Assembly: GCF_000024105.1 (NCBI RefSeq) | Contig: NC_013171.1 | Coordinates: forward strand, 802,501 to 866,500 | Reading direction: 5' to 3' | DNA from: Anaerococcus prevotii DSM 20548 | GTDB taxonomy: Bacteria > Bacillota > Clostridia > Tissierellales > Peptoniphilaceae | Length of the DNA: 64,000 bases | Part shown: one piece after another, positions 45,403 through 57,658 of the stretch | How positions within the stretch are numbered: the first letter of the stretch is position 1 | Layout of the letters: each line of letters starts with the position of its first letter | The notes under the pieces: model-generated | What the model saw: the letters and a program-made list of their open reading frames with translations, nothing else | What the model was told of the DNA's origin: nothing | The model's database searches: none | Made by a program: the position numbers and the translations under genes

Positions 45403-47117
45403 GATTATCAAAATATTATATGCCAACATTAAGGGAAGATCCTGTTGATGCAGAAACTGCAAGTCATAAGTTTTTGACAAGAGGGGCCTTCATTAGAAAA
45501 CAAGCAAGTGGAGTGTATTCATTCCTACCACTTGGTAAGAAAGTTATAAATAAGATAGAGGCCATTGTAAGAGAAGCTATGGAAAATCACGATTCTATCG
45601 AAGTTTCAACTTCTATCTTACAAGCAAGAGAAATCTGGGAAGCTTCAGGAAGATGGGAAACTTTCGGTCCAGAGATGTTTAAGCTCAAGGACAGACACGA
45701 TAGAGAGTACTGCCTAGGACCTACAGCAGAAGAGGCTTTCACAGCTCTTGTTAAAGATGAACTTAATTCTTACAAGCAACTTCCACTAAATATTTACCAA
45801 ATTGTAGATAAGTTTAGAGATGAAAAAAGACCAAGATTTGGTATCAATAGGTCAAGGGACTTCCTAATGAAGGATGCTTATTCCTTCGACGCTGACATTG
45901 AAGGACTTGAAATATCCTACCAAAAAATGTGGGATGCCTACGTCGAAGCCTTTGACAAGATGGGACTTGATTACAAAATCGTTGAAGGTGACTCAGGAAC
46001 TATGGGTGGCAAAAAGAGCCATGAGTTTATCGCCCTATCAGAGACAGGAGAAGGAGTAATCCTCTATACTGATGATTCCGATTATGCCGCAACAGATGAA
46101 AAAGCTAGATTTAAGATGGACTTTGTCAAGGAAGATGAAAAAGACCTAGAATTAGTTGAAACAGTAGGAAAAACAACTATTGATGAAGTTTCAGAGTTTT
46201 TAGGAAAAGACACCCATCATTCAGCTAAGGCGGTAGACCTTCTAGTAAAGGGAGAGCCAGTACTCGTATTCGTCCCTGGAGATAGAGAGCTTAATATGGC
46301 AAAGCTTATCTCTTATCTCAAAGTGCCAGAACATGAAATCGAAATGCTTGATGATGAAACAATCGAAAAAATCACAGGAGCAAAGGCAGGATATACTGGG
46401 CCAATCGGCTTAAAAGAAGAAGTCCGTGTCCTAATTGATGAATCCTTGACCAAAATAAACAACCTAACAGTAGGAGCAAACAAAACCGACTATCACTACA
46501 TTAATGCTAACTTTAAGAGAGACTTTGATGGAGAAATAGTAGAAGACCTCCTTACTGCTAAGGAAGGCGACATGGCTTATGATGGATCGGGCATGCTTAA
46601 GGCTGCAAGAGGAATAGAAGTTGGAAATATCTTCCAATTAGGGACAAAATATTCAGAAAGTTTAGAAGCTTACTTCCTAGATGAAAATGGCAAGCAAAAA
46701 CCATTTATTATGGGATCCTATGGTATAGGAATTTCTCGTTCAGTCTCAGCTATTGTTGAGCAATATCACGATGATAAGGGAATTGTCTGGCCTACATCAG
46801 TTGCTCCTTTTGAGGCGATTGTAACTATAATAAACATCAACAAGGATGAGCAAAAAGAACTTGGTGAAAAAATCTATCAAAGACTAAGGGAAGAAAGAAT
46901 CGATGTCATTCTAGATGATAGAAAAGAAAGAGCTGGAGTTAAGTTTAACGATAGAGACCTAATTGGTATACCATATAGAATTACTGTTGGAAAAGATGCA
47001 GCAGATGACATAGTGGAATATTCTACAAGAAAAGATATGGAAAATGAAAAGATCTCATCAAGTGAAGCTATAGAAAAAATCGTAGACTCAATCAAAAAAG
47101 ACCTATCTTTTAAATAG
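45399..47117 (+). CDS. proS: Prolyl-tRNA synthetase
   Basis: 572 residues, bacterial (long) type with the editing insertion between motifs 2 and 3. 'LTRGAFIRKQASGVYSFLPL' and 'LGPTAEEAFTALVKDELNSY' are class II motifs 1-2; 'FIMGSYGIGISRSVSAIVEQ' is motif 3. The insertion contains 'HSAKAVDLLVKGEPVLVFVP', the YbaK-like fold that removes Ala-tRNA(Pro). It charges tRNA-Pro. Confidence 0.96.
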   Translation: MRLSKYYMPTLREDPVDAETASHKFLTRGAFIRKQASGVYSFLPLGKKVINKIEAIVREAMENHDSIEVSTSILQAREIWEASGRWETFGPEMFKLKDRHDREYCLGPTAEEAFTALVKDELNSYKQLPLNIYQIVDKFRDEKRPRFGINRSRDFLMKDAYSFDADIEGLEISYQKMWDAYVEAFDKMGLDYKIVEGDSGTMGGKKSHEFIALSETGEGVILYTDDSDYAATDEKARFKMDFVKEDEKDLELVETVGKTTIDEVSEFLGKDTHHSAKAVDLLVKGEPVLVFVPGDRELNMAKLISYLKVPEHEIEMLDDETIEKITGAKAGYTGPIGLKEEVRVLIDESLTKINNLTVGANKTDYHYINANFKRDFDGEIVEDLLTAKEGDMAYDGSGMLKAARGIEVGNIFQLGTKYSESLEAYFLDENGKQKPFIMGSYGIGISRSVSAIVEQYHDDKGIVWPTSVAPFEAIVTIININKDEQKELGEKIYQRLREERIDVILDDRKERAGVKFNDRDLIGIPYRITVGKDAADDIVEYSTRKDMENEKISSSEAIEKIVDSIKKDLSFK

Positions 47118-47169
47118 AAAACGGGTATTATTATACTGAAAGAAAAAATAAGAACTATAAGGAGACAAT

Positions 47170-48033
47170 ATGTTAGTTAATGCAAAAGAAATGTTAGATA
47201 AAGCTTACGCAAATGGATATGCAATTGGTCACTTCAATACAAACAACCTTGAATGGACAAAAGCAATCCTTAAAGCAAGCGAAGAAAAACAAACAGCTGT
47301 TATAATAGCAGCATCTGAGGGAGCTATCAAATACATGGGAGGCTTTAGAGTAGTTGCTGATCTTGTAAAAGCTATGCATGATGAAATGGGAATTACAGTT
47401 CCTGTAGCAATTCACCTTGACCATGGTTCATATGAAGGAGCAAAGAAAGCTATCGAAGCTGGATTTACTTCAGTAATGTTTGATGGTTCACACTTCCCAT
47501 TAGATGAAAACCTTGAAAAAACAAAAGAAATTGTTGAGCTTGCTCACTCTAAAGGAATCTCTGTTGAGGCTGAAGTTGGCGGAATCGGTGGAGAAGAAGA
47601 TGGAGTTACATCAGCAGGAGAGCTTGCAGACGTTGAAGAATGCAAGAAGATTGCAGGTCTTGGAATAGACTTCTTAGCAGCAGGTATCGGAAACATCCAC
47701 GGAGTTTACCCAGCTGACTGGCAAGGACTTAACTTTGATAGACTAAAAGAAATTTCTGATGCAGTAAATATGCCAATAGTTCTTCACGGTGGTACAGGAA
47801 TTCCTGATGATCAAATCAAAAAAGCTATCAGCCTAGGAGTTTCAAAAATCAACGTAAACACAGAATGTCAACTTGTATTTGCTGAAGCTACAAGAAAATA
47901 TATAGAAGCAGGCAAAGATCAAGAAGGTAAAGGCTTTGACCCTAGAAAATTATTAGCAGATGGAACACAAGCTGTAATCGATAAAGTCGAAGAAAAAATT
48001 GACATGTTTGGTTCTGAAAATAGTGCAAAATAA
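47170..48033 (+). CDS. fba: Class II fructose-1,6-bisphosphate aldolase
   Basis: 287 residues; AAGGAGA precedes ATG 47170. Zinc-binding 'IHLDHGSYEGAKKAIEAG', the 'DGSHFPLDENLEKTKEIV' catalytic loop, and 'LHGGTGIPDDQIKKAI' near the end are present. It cleaves fructose-1,6-bisphosphate to GAP and DHAP in glycolysis. Its own terminator follows, so it is transcribed at least partly alone. Confidence 0.96.
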   Translation: MLVNAKEMLDKAYANGYAIGHFNTNNLEWTKAILKASEEKQTAVIIAASEGAIKYMGGFRVVADLVKAMHDEMGITVPVAIHLDHGSYEGAKKAIEAGFTSVMFDGSHFPLDENLEKTKEIVELAHSKGISVEAEVGGIGGEEDGVTSAGELADVEECKKIAGLGIDFLAAGIGNIHGVYPADWQGLNFDRLKEISDAVNMPIVLHGGTGIPDDQIKKAISLGVSKINVNTECQLVFAEATRKYIEAGKDQEGKGFDPRKLLADGTQAVIDKVEEKIDMFGSENSAK

Positions 48034-48044
48034 CAAAGAGAATG

Positions 48045-48066
48045 GGGGCCTCAGGGCTCCTTTTTT
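48045..48066 (+). terminator. Terminator after fba
   Basis: GGGGCC TCAG GGCTCC with a run of six T. An ATG at 48043 overlaps it, which argues against starting rho there. Confidence 0.8.
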
Positions 48067-48080
48067 CTATAAAGGAATAT

Positions 48081-49385
48081 ATGGATAATTTAAAAGATAA
48101 AAAACTAGTAGAATTAAAAGAATTGGCCAAAGAAATGGGCATCGAATCTATAAGTAAATATAGAAAAGATGAACTCATCAAGCTAATTGAGGAAGAAGAA
48201 GCAAATAGAAACGAAGAGAAAAAAGAAGAAGCTGAAAATGATCTAGGTCAAAAGTTCGATTGTGATGGAATCCTGGAAATCTTACCAGATGGATATGGCT
48301 TCCTCCGTACTCAACTTTATGAAAGTGGAGATGACGATATATATGTTCCACCTAAGCAGATTAAAATGTTTAGACTAAAGACAGGTGATTACATAAGAGG
48401 AATCGCAAGAGAAAAACATGCTAGAGATAAGTTCGCACCGCTAATTTTTGTATCTGATGTTAACGGCATCAATCCAGGAGTTGCCTATAATAGGCCATAT
48501 TTTGAAGATCTAACCCCAATTTACCCAAAAGAGAAAATATCCTTAGAAACAAGTAAGGATCACTTTTCTGAAAGAATCATAGATTTTATAAGTCCAATAG
48601 GTCGTGGCCAAAGAGGTTTGATTGTCTCCCAACCCAAGGCAGGAAAGACCACTCTCATCAAAGATATTGAAAGATCAATAGAAAAAAATTATGACGATAT
48701 CAAAATAATAGTTCTATTAATAGATGAAAGACCAGAAGAGGTAACTGACTTTATTCGCTATGTAAACAAATATAGGGATCCAGAAAACGAGCTTATGCGT
48801 ACAGAAGTTGCAGCATCTACCTTTGATAAAACACCCCAAAGCCATATAGACATGGCGGAGATGGTTCTAGAAAGGGCCAAGAGATTCGTAGAAGAAAAAA
48901 AGGACGTTGTAATACTTTTAGATTCAATAACTAGACTTGCTAGGGCTTACAATATTATGACTCCACAATCTGGAAGGACTCTATCTGGAGGACTTGACCC
49001 CCTAGCTCTTGTAGGACCAAAGCAATTTTTTGGCGCAGCTAGAAACATAGAAGATGGCGGCTCCCTTACCATACTTGCTACAGCATTAGTCGATACAGGT
49101 TCTAGGATGGATGATATGATCTTTGAAGAGTTTAAGGGAACTGGTAACATGGAAATTCACTTAGACAGAAGACTTGCCGATAGGAGAATATTCCCAGCTA
49201 TTAATATAGAGAAGTCTTCTACAAGAAGAGAAGATCTACTCCTTACAGATAAGGAACTAGAGGCAGTAATCAAGTTAAGAAAGTCCAATATGAATAACGC
49301 AGAATCCATAGTCGAGTTAATAGATTGGATGAGAAGAACAGAAGATAACAAGAAGTTTATAGAATTGATAAATAATTCATACTAG
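48081..49385 (+). CDS. rho: Transcription termination factor Rho
   Basis: 434 residues from ATG 48081 (AAAGGA upstream). An N-terminal SAP-like helical domain ('[20 protein letters not shown]') is followed by the cold-shock-like RNA-binding domain ('[15 protein letters not shown]') and a RecA-type ATPase with P-loop '[15 protein letters not shown]', Walker B '[16 protein letters not shown]' and Q-loop '[13 protein letters not shown]'. It is a hexameric helicase that ends transcription. Confidence 0.96.
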   Translation: MDNLKDKKLVELKELAKEMGIESISKYRKDELIKLIEEEEANRNEEKKEEAENDLGQKFDCDGILEILPDGYGFLRTQLYESGDDDIYVPPKQIKMFRLKTGDYIRGIAREKHARDKFAPLIFVSDVNGINPGVAYNRPYFEDLTPIYPKEKISLETSKDHFSERIIDFISPIGRGQRGLIVSQPKAGKTTLIKDIERSIEKNYDDIKIIVLLIDERPEEVTDFIRYVNKYRDPENELMRTEVAASTFDKTPQSHIDMAEMVLERAKRFVEEKKDVVILLDSITRLARAYNIMTPQSGRTLSGGLDPLALVGPKQFFGAARNIEDGGSLTILATALVDTGSRMDDMIFEEFKGTGNMEIHLDRRLADRRIFPAINIEKSSTRREDLLLTDKELEAVIKLRKSNMNNAESIVELIDWMRRTEDNKKFIELINNSY

Positions 49386-49455
49386 GGCTTGCAATAATTG
49401 AGGGCGGATGGTATGATATTAATTGCTTATTGAAAGAAGAAACAAGAGGTGTTAT

Positions 49456-49659
49456 ATGAAAAAAGACTTACATCCAGAATATCACCAAGCAAAAGTAACA
49501 TGCATTTCATGTGGGAATGAATTTACTGTAGGTTCTACTGAAGATGAAATCAAAGTAGAAGTTTGCAACAATTGTCACCCATTCTACTCAGGTAAACAAA
49601 GAAATGCTGAACGTGGTGGTAACGTTGAGAAATTTAACAAAAAATACGGTAGAAAATAG
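49456..49659 (+). CDS. rpmE: 50S ribosomal protein L31 (zinc-binding type)
   Basis: 67 residues from ATG 49456 with AGAGGTG upstream. 'MKKDLHPEY' is the usual start. Two Cys pairs, 'CISCGNEF' and 'CNNCHPFYSGKQ', mark the zinc-containing C+ form. It follows rho, a common pairing. A strong terminator follows. Confidence 0.95.
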   Translation: MKKDLHPEYHQAKVTCISCGNEFTVGSTEDEIKVEVCNNCHPFYSGKQRNAERGGNVEKFNKKYGRK

Positions 49660-49669
49660 TAGAAATTAT

Positions 49670-49696
49670 AAGGTAAGGCGACTTACCTTATTTTTG
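49670..49696 (+). terminator. Terminator after rpmE
   Basis: AAGGTAAG GCGA CTTACCTT, a perfect 8-bp stem followed by ATTTTTG. Confidence 0.85.
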
Positions 49697-49713
49697 TGTA
49701 TAAAAAATAGAAA

Positions 49714-50502
49714 ATAAAAGATTATTTAGATAAAAATTATGATATTAGTCTGATTGCTCTAACTTATCTCCTAGATACTAACAAGAGCTCGGTTATCCTA
49801 AAAAGTGAGGAAGAGCTCGACAGTGAAATAAGCTTAAAATTAGATCAGATACTTAAAAAATATAGTGAAGGATATCCTCTCCAATACGCTATAGGAGAAT
49901 GGGAATTTTATGGACTTAACTTTAAGGTAGACGAGAGAGCTCTTATACCAAGATTTGAAACTGAAATTATAGTGGATTTTATTATTAAATCTCCTTATAA
50001 GAAAAATAGAATACTCGATATAGGAACTGGTTCTGGAGCTATATCGATAAGTCTAGCTAGAAATTTACCTACTAGCGAAATTATAGGAAGTGATATAGAA
50101 GAGAAAGCCTTAAGCCTTGCTAGGGAAAATAAGAAGAGATTAAAAGCTTCTAATGTTTCTTTTATAAAATCTGATTTGTTTGAGGAAATTTCAGAAAAAT
50201 TTGATATAATAATATCGAACCCTCCCTATATAAATCAGACTGATTATGACAAGTTAGATGAGAGATTGTACCATGAGCCAAAGTCGGCTTTATTAGCAAG
50301 TGAAGATGGCCTATATTTTTACAAACGAATAATAAAAGAAGCAAATTCTTATCTTAATGATGGAGGAAGACTTGTTTTTGAAATTGGATATGACCAAAAG
50401 CAAAGGATATGCGAGCTTTTGAACGAATCTGATTTTAAAAATATTAAATGTATGAAGGATTATAATGATTTTGATAGATTTATAATCGCTGAGAAAGGAT
50501 AA
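49714..50502 (+). CDS. prmC: Release factor glutamine methyltransferase PrmC, start codon apparently damaged
   Basis: About 262 residues; methylates the GGQ glutamine of release factors, and prfA follows three bases later. The Rossmann core 'ILDIGTGSGAISISLARN', the 'SNPPYIN' catalytic motif and the N-terminal 'GYPLQYAIGEWEFYGLNFKV' helper region are clear. Coding similarity extends upstream to 'KIKDYLDKNYDISLIALTYL', but there is no ATG, GTG or TTG there. The bases read ATAGAAAATAAAAGAT; deleting one A gives ATG AAA ATA AAA GAT, a normal start. So the start was lost by a one-base insertion, or an ATA codon (49714) is used. GTG 49972 lies too far inside. Confidence 0.8.
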   Translation: MKDYLDKNYDISLIALTYLLDTNKSSVILKSEEELDSEISLKLDQILKKYSEGYPLQYAIGEWEFYGLNFKVDERALIPRFETEIIVDFIIKSPYKKNRILDIGTGSGAISISLARNLPTSEIIGSDIEEKALSLARENKKRLKASNVSFIKSDLFEEISEKFDIIISNPPYINQTDYDKLDERLYHEPKSALLASEDGLYFYKRIIKEANSYLNDGGRLVFEIGYDQKQRICELLNESDFKNIKCMKDYNDFDRFIIAEKG

Positions 50503-50505
50503 AAG

Positions 50506-51582
50506 ATGTTTGAAAATATTGAACATATTAAGGAAAACTATTTGGATCTTGAGAAAAAAATGATAGATCCAGATGTTTTGGCAGATATTTCTAAATTAAC
50601 TAAGATAACTAGGGAGTATAACTCTCTAAAACCAATAGTCGAAAAATATGACGAAATCAAAGACTCTGAGTCTACAATCGCAGAAAACAAAGAGTTAATA
50701 GGTGAAGCAGACGATCAAGATATGGTCGAAATGCTAAAAGACGAAATAAAAGAAAATGAAAAGCTTTTAGAAAAGTACAAGGAAGAGATGAAAATTCTCC
50801 TTATCCCAAAAGATCCTAACGATTCAAGAGACGTTATTGTTGAAATCAGACCAGGAGCTGGTGGAGACGAGGCTGGACTTTTCGCAGGAGACCTTTACAG
50901 GATGTATCATATGTATGCCGATAAGGAAGGCTACAAGACAGAAGATGTCGAAGTAAGCAGCCAAGGTGTCGGTGGAATCAAGGAAGCTACCTTTATGATT
51001 AGAGGTGAAGGAGCTTATTCAAGATTTAAATATGAATCTGGCGTTCACAGAGTCCAAAGAGTTCCTGAAACAGAATCAGGTGGTAGAATCCATACTTCAA
51101 CAGCTACAGTTGCAGTTTTGCCAGAAGTAGATGAAGTAGATGTTGAACTGGACCCTAATGATATTAGAACTGATGTCTTCAGATCATCAGGAAACGGTGG
51201 ACAATCTGTAAATACAACAGACTCAGCCGTAAGACTTACCCACATCCCAACAGGTATCGTTGTAAGCATGCAAGATGAGAAAAGCCAAATCAAGAATAAA
51301 GAAAAGGCTATGAAGATTCTCCTAGCCCGTATATATGAACTTGAAGAGGAAAAGAGAAACAAAGAAATAGCTGATAACAGAAAAAGCCAAGTCGGTACCG
51401 GTGATAGGTCTGAAAGAATCAGAACCTACAATTTCCCTCAAGGAAGAATTACAGATCATAGAATCAACAAGACAATTTACCAGTTAGATGACTTCCTCAA
51501 TGGGAATATAGGCGAGATGATCGATTCCTTGATTGCTGAAGATCAAACTAGAAAATTAGAGAAAATAGGTGAGGAAGAATAG
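50506..51582 (+). CDS. prfA: Peptide chain release factor 1
   Basis: 358 residues; AAAGGAT lies before ATG 50506. The stop-recognition tripeptide is Pro-Glu-Thr within '[18 protein letters not shown]', the RF1 position. The catalytic GGQ is in '[18 protein letters not shown]'. RF1 reads UAA and UAG. It follows its methylase gene prmC, the usual order. Confidence 0.96.
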   Translation: MFENIEHIKENYLDLEKKMIDPDVLADISKLTKITREYNSLKPIVEKYDEIKDSESTIAENKELIGEADDQDMVEMLKDEIKENEKLLEKYKEEMKILLIPKDPNDSRDVIVEIRPGAGGDEAGLFAGDLYRMYHMYADKEGYKTEDVEVSSQGVGGIKEATFMIRGEGAYSRFKYESGVHRVQRVPETESGGRIHTSTATVAVLPEVDEVDVELDPNDIRTDVFRSSGNGGQSVNTTDSAVRLTHIPTGIVVSMQDEKSQIKNKEKAMKILLARIYELEEEKRNKEIADNRKSQVGTGDRSERIRTYNFPQGRITDHRINKTIYQLDDFLNGNIGEMIDSLIAEDQTRKLEKIGEEE

Positions 51583-51583
51583 G

Positions 51584-52519
51584 TTGTTTGAATTCTTATC
51601 GAGAAAGTTTATTAAAAAATCCTATGATATGGATCAATTTACCTATAGACTTTCATTAATATCCTTGTCTTCATCTATAGGCATAGCTATAAATGTCTTG
51701 CTATTTATAATGAAGGCAAGTCTTGGATTCGTAATCCACTCTCAGGCTATCATAAACGACGCCTTTAACAACTTATCGGATTCTGTAGTTTCATTGATGG
51801 CACTTCTCGGATCAAATATCAGCAAAAAGCCTGCAGATAAGGAACATCCTTTTGGCCATGGTAGAAGTGAGTATGTAATTAGCTTGTTAGTTTCAATCAT
51901 AATTATGTATGTAGGATTTACTCTTTTCGTAAATTCTGTAAAAAGTTTTAGTGATAATTATTTCGATGGTATAAGTTTTCTAACCTTAGTAATATTACTT
52001 CTTAGTAATGCTTTCAAAGTATATATTTACTTACTAAATAAGAAACTATACAAGGATCTCGACAGCGAATTAAATCTTGGAGTAATGCTTGATGCTAGAA
52101 ATGATATAATAGCAACAAGTGCAATACTTGTCGGATCAATCTTACAAGCTTATGTAAGCTTCAATATAGATGCTATTATGGGTATTATCATTTCATTTTT
52201 TGTATTCTATCCAGGTCTTGAGATGTTTAAGGATACTACAGCAGTCCTTCTTGGAAAAAGAGTCGACAGCAAGATAGAAAACAAAATTGATGAGATAATT
52301 ATGACAAGTGATTTGGCTATTGGTTACCATGACTTACAAATTCACGAATACGGCAAGGGAAGGATGGCTGGGTCTGTCCACGTTGAAGTTCCAGCCAACC
52401 TTACGGTAGAAAAAGTTCATAGGGAAATCGATAAGATCGAAAGAGAAATTTATAAGAAAACAAAAGTAAAGATAACAATTCACATGGATCCAACCTATTG
52501 TGTAATTGAAGATAAGTGA
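51584..52519 (+). CDS. Cation diffusion facilitator (CDF) family transporter
   Basis: About 311 residues. Six membrane helices include 'SQAIINDAFNNLSDSVVSLM' (metal-site Asp residues) and 'EHPFGHGRSEYVISLLVS', the CDF hallmark; the second site is in 'LDARNDIIATSAILVGSI'. The C-terminal cytoplasmic ferredoxin-like domain ends 'KITIHMDPTYC'. TTG 51584 has GAGGA at good spacing; GTG 51569 is the alternative and overlaps prfA. It exports Zn, Mn, Fe or similar ions; the metal is not evident. Confidence 0.9.
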   Translation: MFEFLSRKFIKKSYDMDQFTYRLSLISLSSSIGIAINVLLFIMKASLGFVIHSQAIINDAFNNLSDSVVSLMALLGSNISKKPADKEHPFGHGRSEYVISLLVSIIIMYVGFTLFVNSVKSFSDNYFDGISFLTLVILLLSNAFKVYIYLLNKKLYKDLDSELNLGVMLDARNDIIATSAILVGSILQAYVSFNIDAIMGIIISFFVFYPGLEMFKDTTAVLLGKRVDSKIENKIDEIIMTSDLAIGYHDLQIHEYGKGRMAGSVHVEVPANLTVEKVHREIDKIEREIYKKTKVKITIHMDPTYCVIEDK

Positions 52520-52530
52520 AAGAAGATGTA

Positions 52531-54203
<1,673 letters not shown>

Positions 54204-54209
54204 GGACAT

Positions 54210-55487
54210 ATGATGAGTAAAGAGATACTAATAATAAATTCAAATGGACCACTTACGGGAGAAGTAGAAATCTCCGGTGCAAAAAACTCTGCCCTGCCAA
54301 TTCTTGCTGCTTGTGTTTTAGGTACTGAAGAGATAATCCTAGATGGTGTCCCAGAGCTTAAAGATGTTGAAATAATGGTAGATGTATTAAAACATCTTGG
54401 ATCAGAGGTAGAATATATAGGAAAAAATAGCTTAAGGATAGACTCAAGTGGAATAAATACCTGCGAGACTCCTTATGAGCTTATGGATAAGATGCGAGCA
54501 TCCTTTGTAGTCATGGGCCCACTTCTTTCAAGATTCCACAAGGCCTATACCAGAGCACCAGGTGGTTGCAATATTGGTTCAAGGCCGATTGACCTTCACC
54601 TTAAGGGCTTCAACGCCTTGGGTGCAGATACTAGGATAAATGATGATGAGATTGCTATAGAAGCAAATGAGGGCTTGATAGGCGATGAAATTTACCTAGA
54701 TTTCCCTTCGGTTGGAGCAACTCAAAATATTATCATGGCAGCCACCCTTGCGGAAGGTGAAACTGTAATAGAAAATGCGGCCAAGGAGCCTGAGATAGTA
54801 GACCTTGCATCCTTCCTATCCAAAATGGGGGCAAAGATCAAGGGAGCAGGAACTTCTACAATTACTATTACTGGTGTAGAAAAGCTTACAGGAACAAGAC
54901 ACACAATTATTCCTGATAGGGTAGAAGCAGCAACCTATATGCTAGCAGCTGCTATGACAAGAGGAGATGTGAAGATTACTAATGTAATAGGCTCTCACAT
55001 CAGACCTGTTATAGCAAAGCTAATAGAAATCGGTGCAGATATTGAAGAAATCGAAGAAGAAGATATTATTTTTGTAAAGGCTTCAAATAGACTCAAGGCA
55101 ACCAATATCCAAACTCTTCCATATCCGGGCTTTCCTACAGATGTGCAAGCACAGTTTATGGCCCTTCTAACCCTAAGCGACGGAGAAAGTAGGATTCAAG
55201 AAACTGTATTTGAAAATAGGTTCATGCATGTAGAAGAGCTTTCCAAGATGGGAGCTGCTATAGCAACTTCTGGAAACAGGGCTACGATTGCAGGAGTTGA
55301 GAAACTTCATGGAGCAAGTGTCAAGGCAACAGATCTAAGAGCTGGAGCTGCCCTTGTTATGGCAGGCCTGGTCGCTGAAGGAGAGACTAGAGTTTCTGAG
55401 ATTTATCATATAGATAGGGGATATAGTAATCTCGTTGATAAGTTGACCAAGCTTGGAGCAGATATCAAAAGAGTTACAGTTGATTAA
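54210..55487 (+). CDS. murA: UDP-N-acetylglucosamine 1-carboxyvinyltransferase MurA
   Basis: 425 residues. 'GEVEISGAKNSALPILAAC' at the N-terminus and the catalytic loop 'RAPGGCNIGSRPIDLHLKG' with Cys120 are present, so the enzyme should be fosfomycin-sensitive in principle. 'FPTDVQAQFMALLTLSDG' and the tail 'RGYSNLVDKLTKLGADI' are typical. It catalyses the first committed step of peptidoglycan synthesis. Confidence 0.96.
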   Translation: MMSKEILIINSNGPLTGEVEISGAKNSALPILAACVLGTEEIILDGVPELKDVEIMVDVLKHLGSEVEYIGKNSLRIDSSGINTCETPYELMDKMRASFVVMGPLLSRFHKAYTRAPGGCNIGSRPIDLHLKGFNALGADTRINDDEIAIEANEGLIGDEIYLDFPSVGATQNIIMAATLAEGETVIENAAKEPEIVDLASFLSKMGAKIKGAGTSTITITGVEKLTGTRHTIIPDRVEAATYMLAAAMTRGDVKITNVIGSHIRPVIAKLIEIGADIEEIEEEDIIFVKASNRLKATNIQTLPYPGFPTDVQAQFMALLTLSDGESRIQETVFENRFMHVEELSKMGAAIATSGNRATIAGVEKLHGASVKATDLRAGAALVMAGLVAEGETRVSEIYHIDRGYSNLVDKLTKLGADIKRVTVD

Positions 55488-55498
55488 TAGGAAACAAA

Positions 55499-57658
55499 AT
55501 GAAGATTAAAGGCATAGTCACCAACATTATATTTAGAAACGACGAGAATGGATACACAATTATGGCTGTAGACACTTCAGATTCTGATATAACTTGTGTT
55601 GGGACTATGCCCTTTTTTAATGAGGGCGATAATGTCGAGATGGAAGGAGATATAGTCTATCACGACAAGTATGGTGAACAATTCAAAATATCTTCAATAA
55701 GACTTGTAAAGCCATCTTCTAGGGAAGCTGTCGTGAAATTTCTATCTTCTGGAAACCTAAAAGGTATTGGCAAAAAAACTGCTAGAGCTATCTTTGATGT
55801 TTTTGGCAAGGATTCTGTGGACATTGTCTATAATGACCCTGATAAGCTACTAAGGGTAGATGGAATTGGCAAGAAAAAGCTTGAAGATATAAAGCTTTCT
55901 GCAGAAGATACAAGAGACTCGAGAAGGGCAATCGAATACCTCCAAGGACTAAATTTATCCTATAATCTGTCTATGAAAATTTATAAAAAATACGGTGAAT
56001 CGACAGTCGATGTAGTAAAGGCTAATCCCTATAAATTAATAGAAGATATAAGGGGAGTAGGCTTTACTATGGCCGACAACATAGCCATAAATATGCAGAT
56101 GGACCTTACTTCCAAGTTTAGGATTTCTGCAGGAGTCTACTACATACTAAATACAGAGGCAGAATTTAACGGTCATACTTGTCTTAAATACAATACTCTG
56201 TCCCAAAAATCTGCCAATCTTTTAAAGCTTGAAGAAGGGAGAATAAAAGAAGTAATTAATGATGATATAATTGCTGGTAAATTAGTTTTGGTAGAAATTG
56301 AGGATATCAATTATATCTATAGTTCTAATCTCCTTAAGGCAGAAAAATCAGTAGCTATGGCTATAGCGAGTAAAATTAATGAAAAATATGGTTTCGATGT
56401 CAAAATCGACTATGATCTTTCTGTGTTCTCTGATGAACAAAAAATAGCAATAGAAAAAGCTTTTGAATCCATGGTCCTTGTTATAACTGGAGGTCCAGGT
56501 ACAGGTAAGACTACTATAATAAATGCTATTTGTAAAATACTATCCCAAAACGGCCTATCCTATGCCTTAACAGCACCGACTGGAAGGGCGGCAAAGAGGA
56601 TTAAGGAATCGACTGGAGAAGATGCTTACACCATACACAGGCTATTAGGTATAAGACCCGATGAAGTTGTAGCTGAGTTCAACGAGGAAAATCCCATAGA
56701 TAAGGACTATATTATAGTCGATGAGACCAGTATGGTCGATATCTTCCTAATGAAAAATTTGATGGCAGCAATTGGAGATAAGACTGCGATAATCCTCGTT
56801 GGAGATAGCGACCAGTTACCTTCGGTTGGTCCGGGCAATGTTTTGAAGGATATTTTAAATACGAATGTTGAGTCTGTTAGACTTAAGAAAATATTTAGGC
56901 AAGCAGGTAAGTCTAATATCATTGTTAATGCCCACAGGATAAACCAAGGAAAATACCCTATCTTAAATGAAAAAGATAAGGACTTCTTCTTTATCGATAC
57001 AGCTGCTTCCGACTTCATTTCTGTACTTACATCCTTGGTGAAAGAAAGACTTACAAAATATTATAATTTCGATCCCATTAAGGACATACAAATCCTATCC
57101 CCGTCCAAGAAGACTGATTGGGGAGTGGTCAATATTAATGATCATATCCAAGAATCTATTAACAAGGAGAAAAATCTATTAAAAATCAACAACAAGATTT
57201 TCAAATTAAATGACAAGGTCATGCAAGTTAGAAATAACTATGATCTTAAGTCAATTAATCACGAAGAGGATTATGACGAAGGTGTCTACAATGGTGATAT
57301 TGGTATAATCGAAAATATTGATAAGATTGATGAGAGTCTCGATGTAAGATTTGATGATGGTAGACTAATCAGGTATAAGAAGGAAGATATAAAAGATTTG
57401 GACCTATCATATGCTATTACAATCCATAAGTCCCAGGGATCAGAATTTCCATGTGTCATTATTCCTATGATGCAGGTAGCACCGATGCTTCTTACGAGAA
57501 ATCTCCTTTATACAGGAGTGACAAGAGCTAGGAAAATCGTAATTCTTCTAGGAAATAAGAAAATCCTAAAGACTATGGTGGACAATAATAAATCCAACAG
57601 GAGATTTACCAACCTTTCCTATTGGATAGGAGAAATGGAGAAGGTCATTGATGATTGA
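55499..57658 (+). CDS. recD2: RecD2-type ATP-dependent DNA helicase
   Basis: 719 residues. An N-terminal OB-like region ('GIVTNIIFRNDENGYTIMAV') and tandem HhH motifs ('GNLKGIGKKTARAIFDVFG') precede two SF1B RecA domains: Walker A 'ITGGPGTGKTTIINAICK', motif Ib region 'APTGRAAKRIKESTG', Walker B 'DYIIVDETSMVD', 'VGDSDQLPSVGPGNVL' and C-terminal 'AITIHKSQGSEFPCVII'. It is a 5'-3' helicase of the RecBC-independent type. It overlaps the comF-like gene. Confidence 0.94.
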   Translation: MKIKGIVTNIIFRNDENGYTIMAVDTSDSDITCVGTMPFFNEGDNVEMEGDIVYHDKYGEQFKISSIRLVKPSSREAVVKFLSSGNLKGIGKKTARAIFDVFGKDSVDIVYNDPDKLLRVDGIGKKKLEDIKLSAEDTRDSRRAIEYLQGLNLSYNLSMKIYKKYGESTVDVVKANPYKLIEDIRGVGFTMADNIAINMQMDLTSKFRISAGVYYILNTEAEFNGHTCLKYNTLSQKSANLLKLEEGRIKEVINDDIIAGKLVLVEIEDINYIYSSNLLKAEKSVAMAIASKINEKYGFDVKIDYDLSVFSDEQKIAIEKAFESMVLVITGGPGTGKTTIINAICKILSQNGLSYALTAPTGRAAKRIKESTGEDAYTIHRLLGIRPDEVVAEFNEENPIDKDYIIVDETSMVDIFLMKNLMAAIGDKTAIILVGDSDQLPSVGPGNVLKDILNTNVESVRLKKIFRQAGKSNIIVNAHRINQGKYPILNEKDKDFFFIDTAASDFISVLTSLVKERLTKYYNFDPIKDIQILSPSKKTDWGVVNINDHIQESINKEKNLLKINNKIFKLNDKVMQVRNNYDLKSINHEEDYDEGVYNGDIGIIENIDKIDESLDVRFDDGRLIRYKKEDIKDLDLSYAITIHKSQGSEFPCVIIPMMQVAPMLLTRNLLYTGVTRARKIVILLGNKKILKTMVDNNKSNRRFTNLSYWIGEMEKVIDD

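Noticed and set aside
48042-48080. Upstream ATG for rho at 48042
   Set aside because: It lies in the fba terminator hairpin without a ribosome site; ATG 48081 has AAAGGA and the normal N-terminus.
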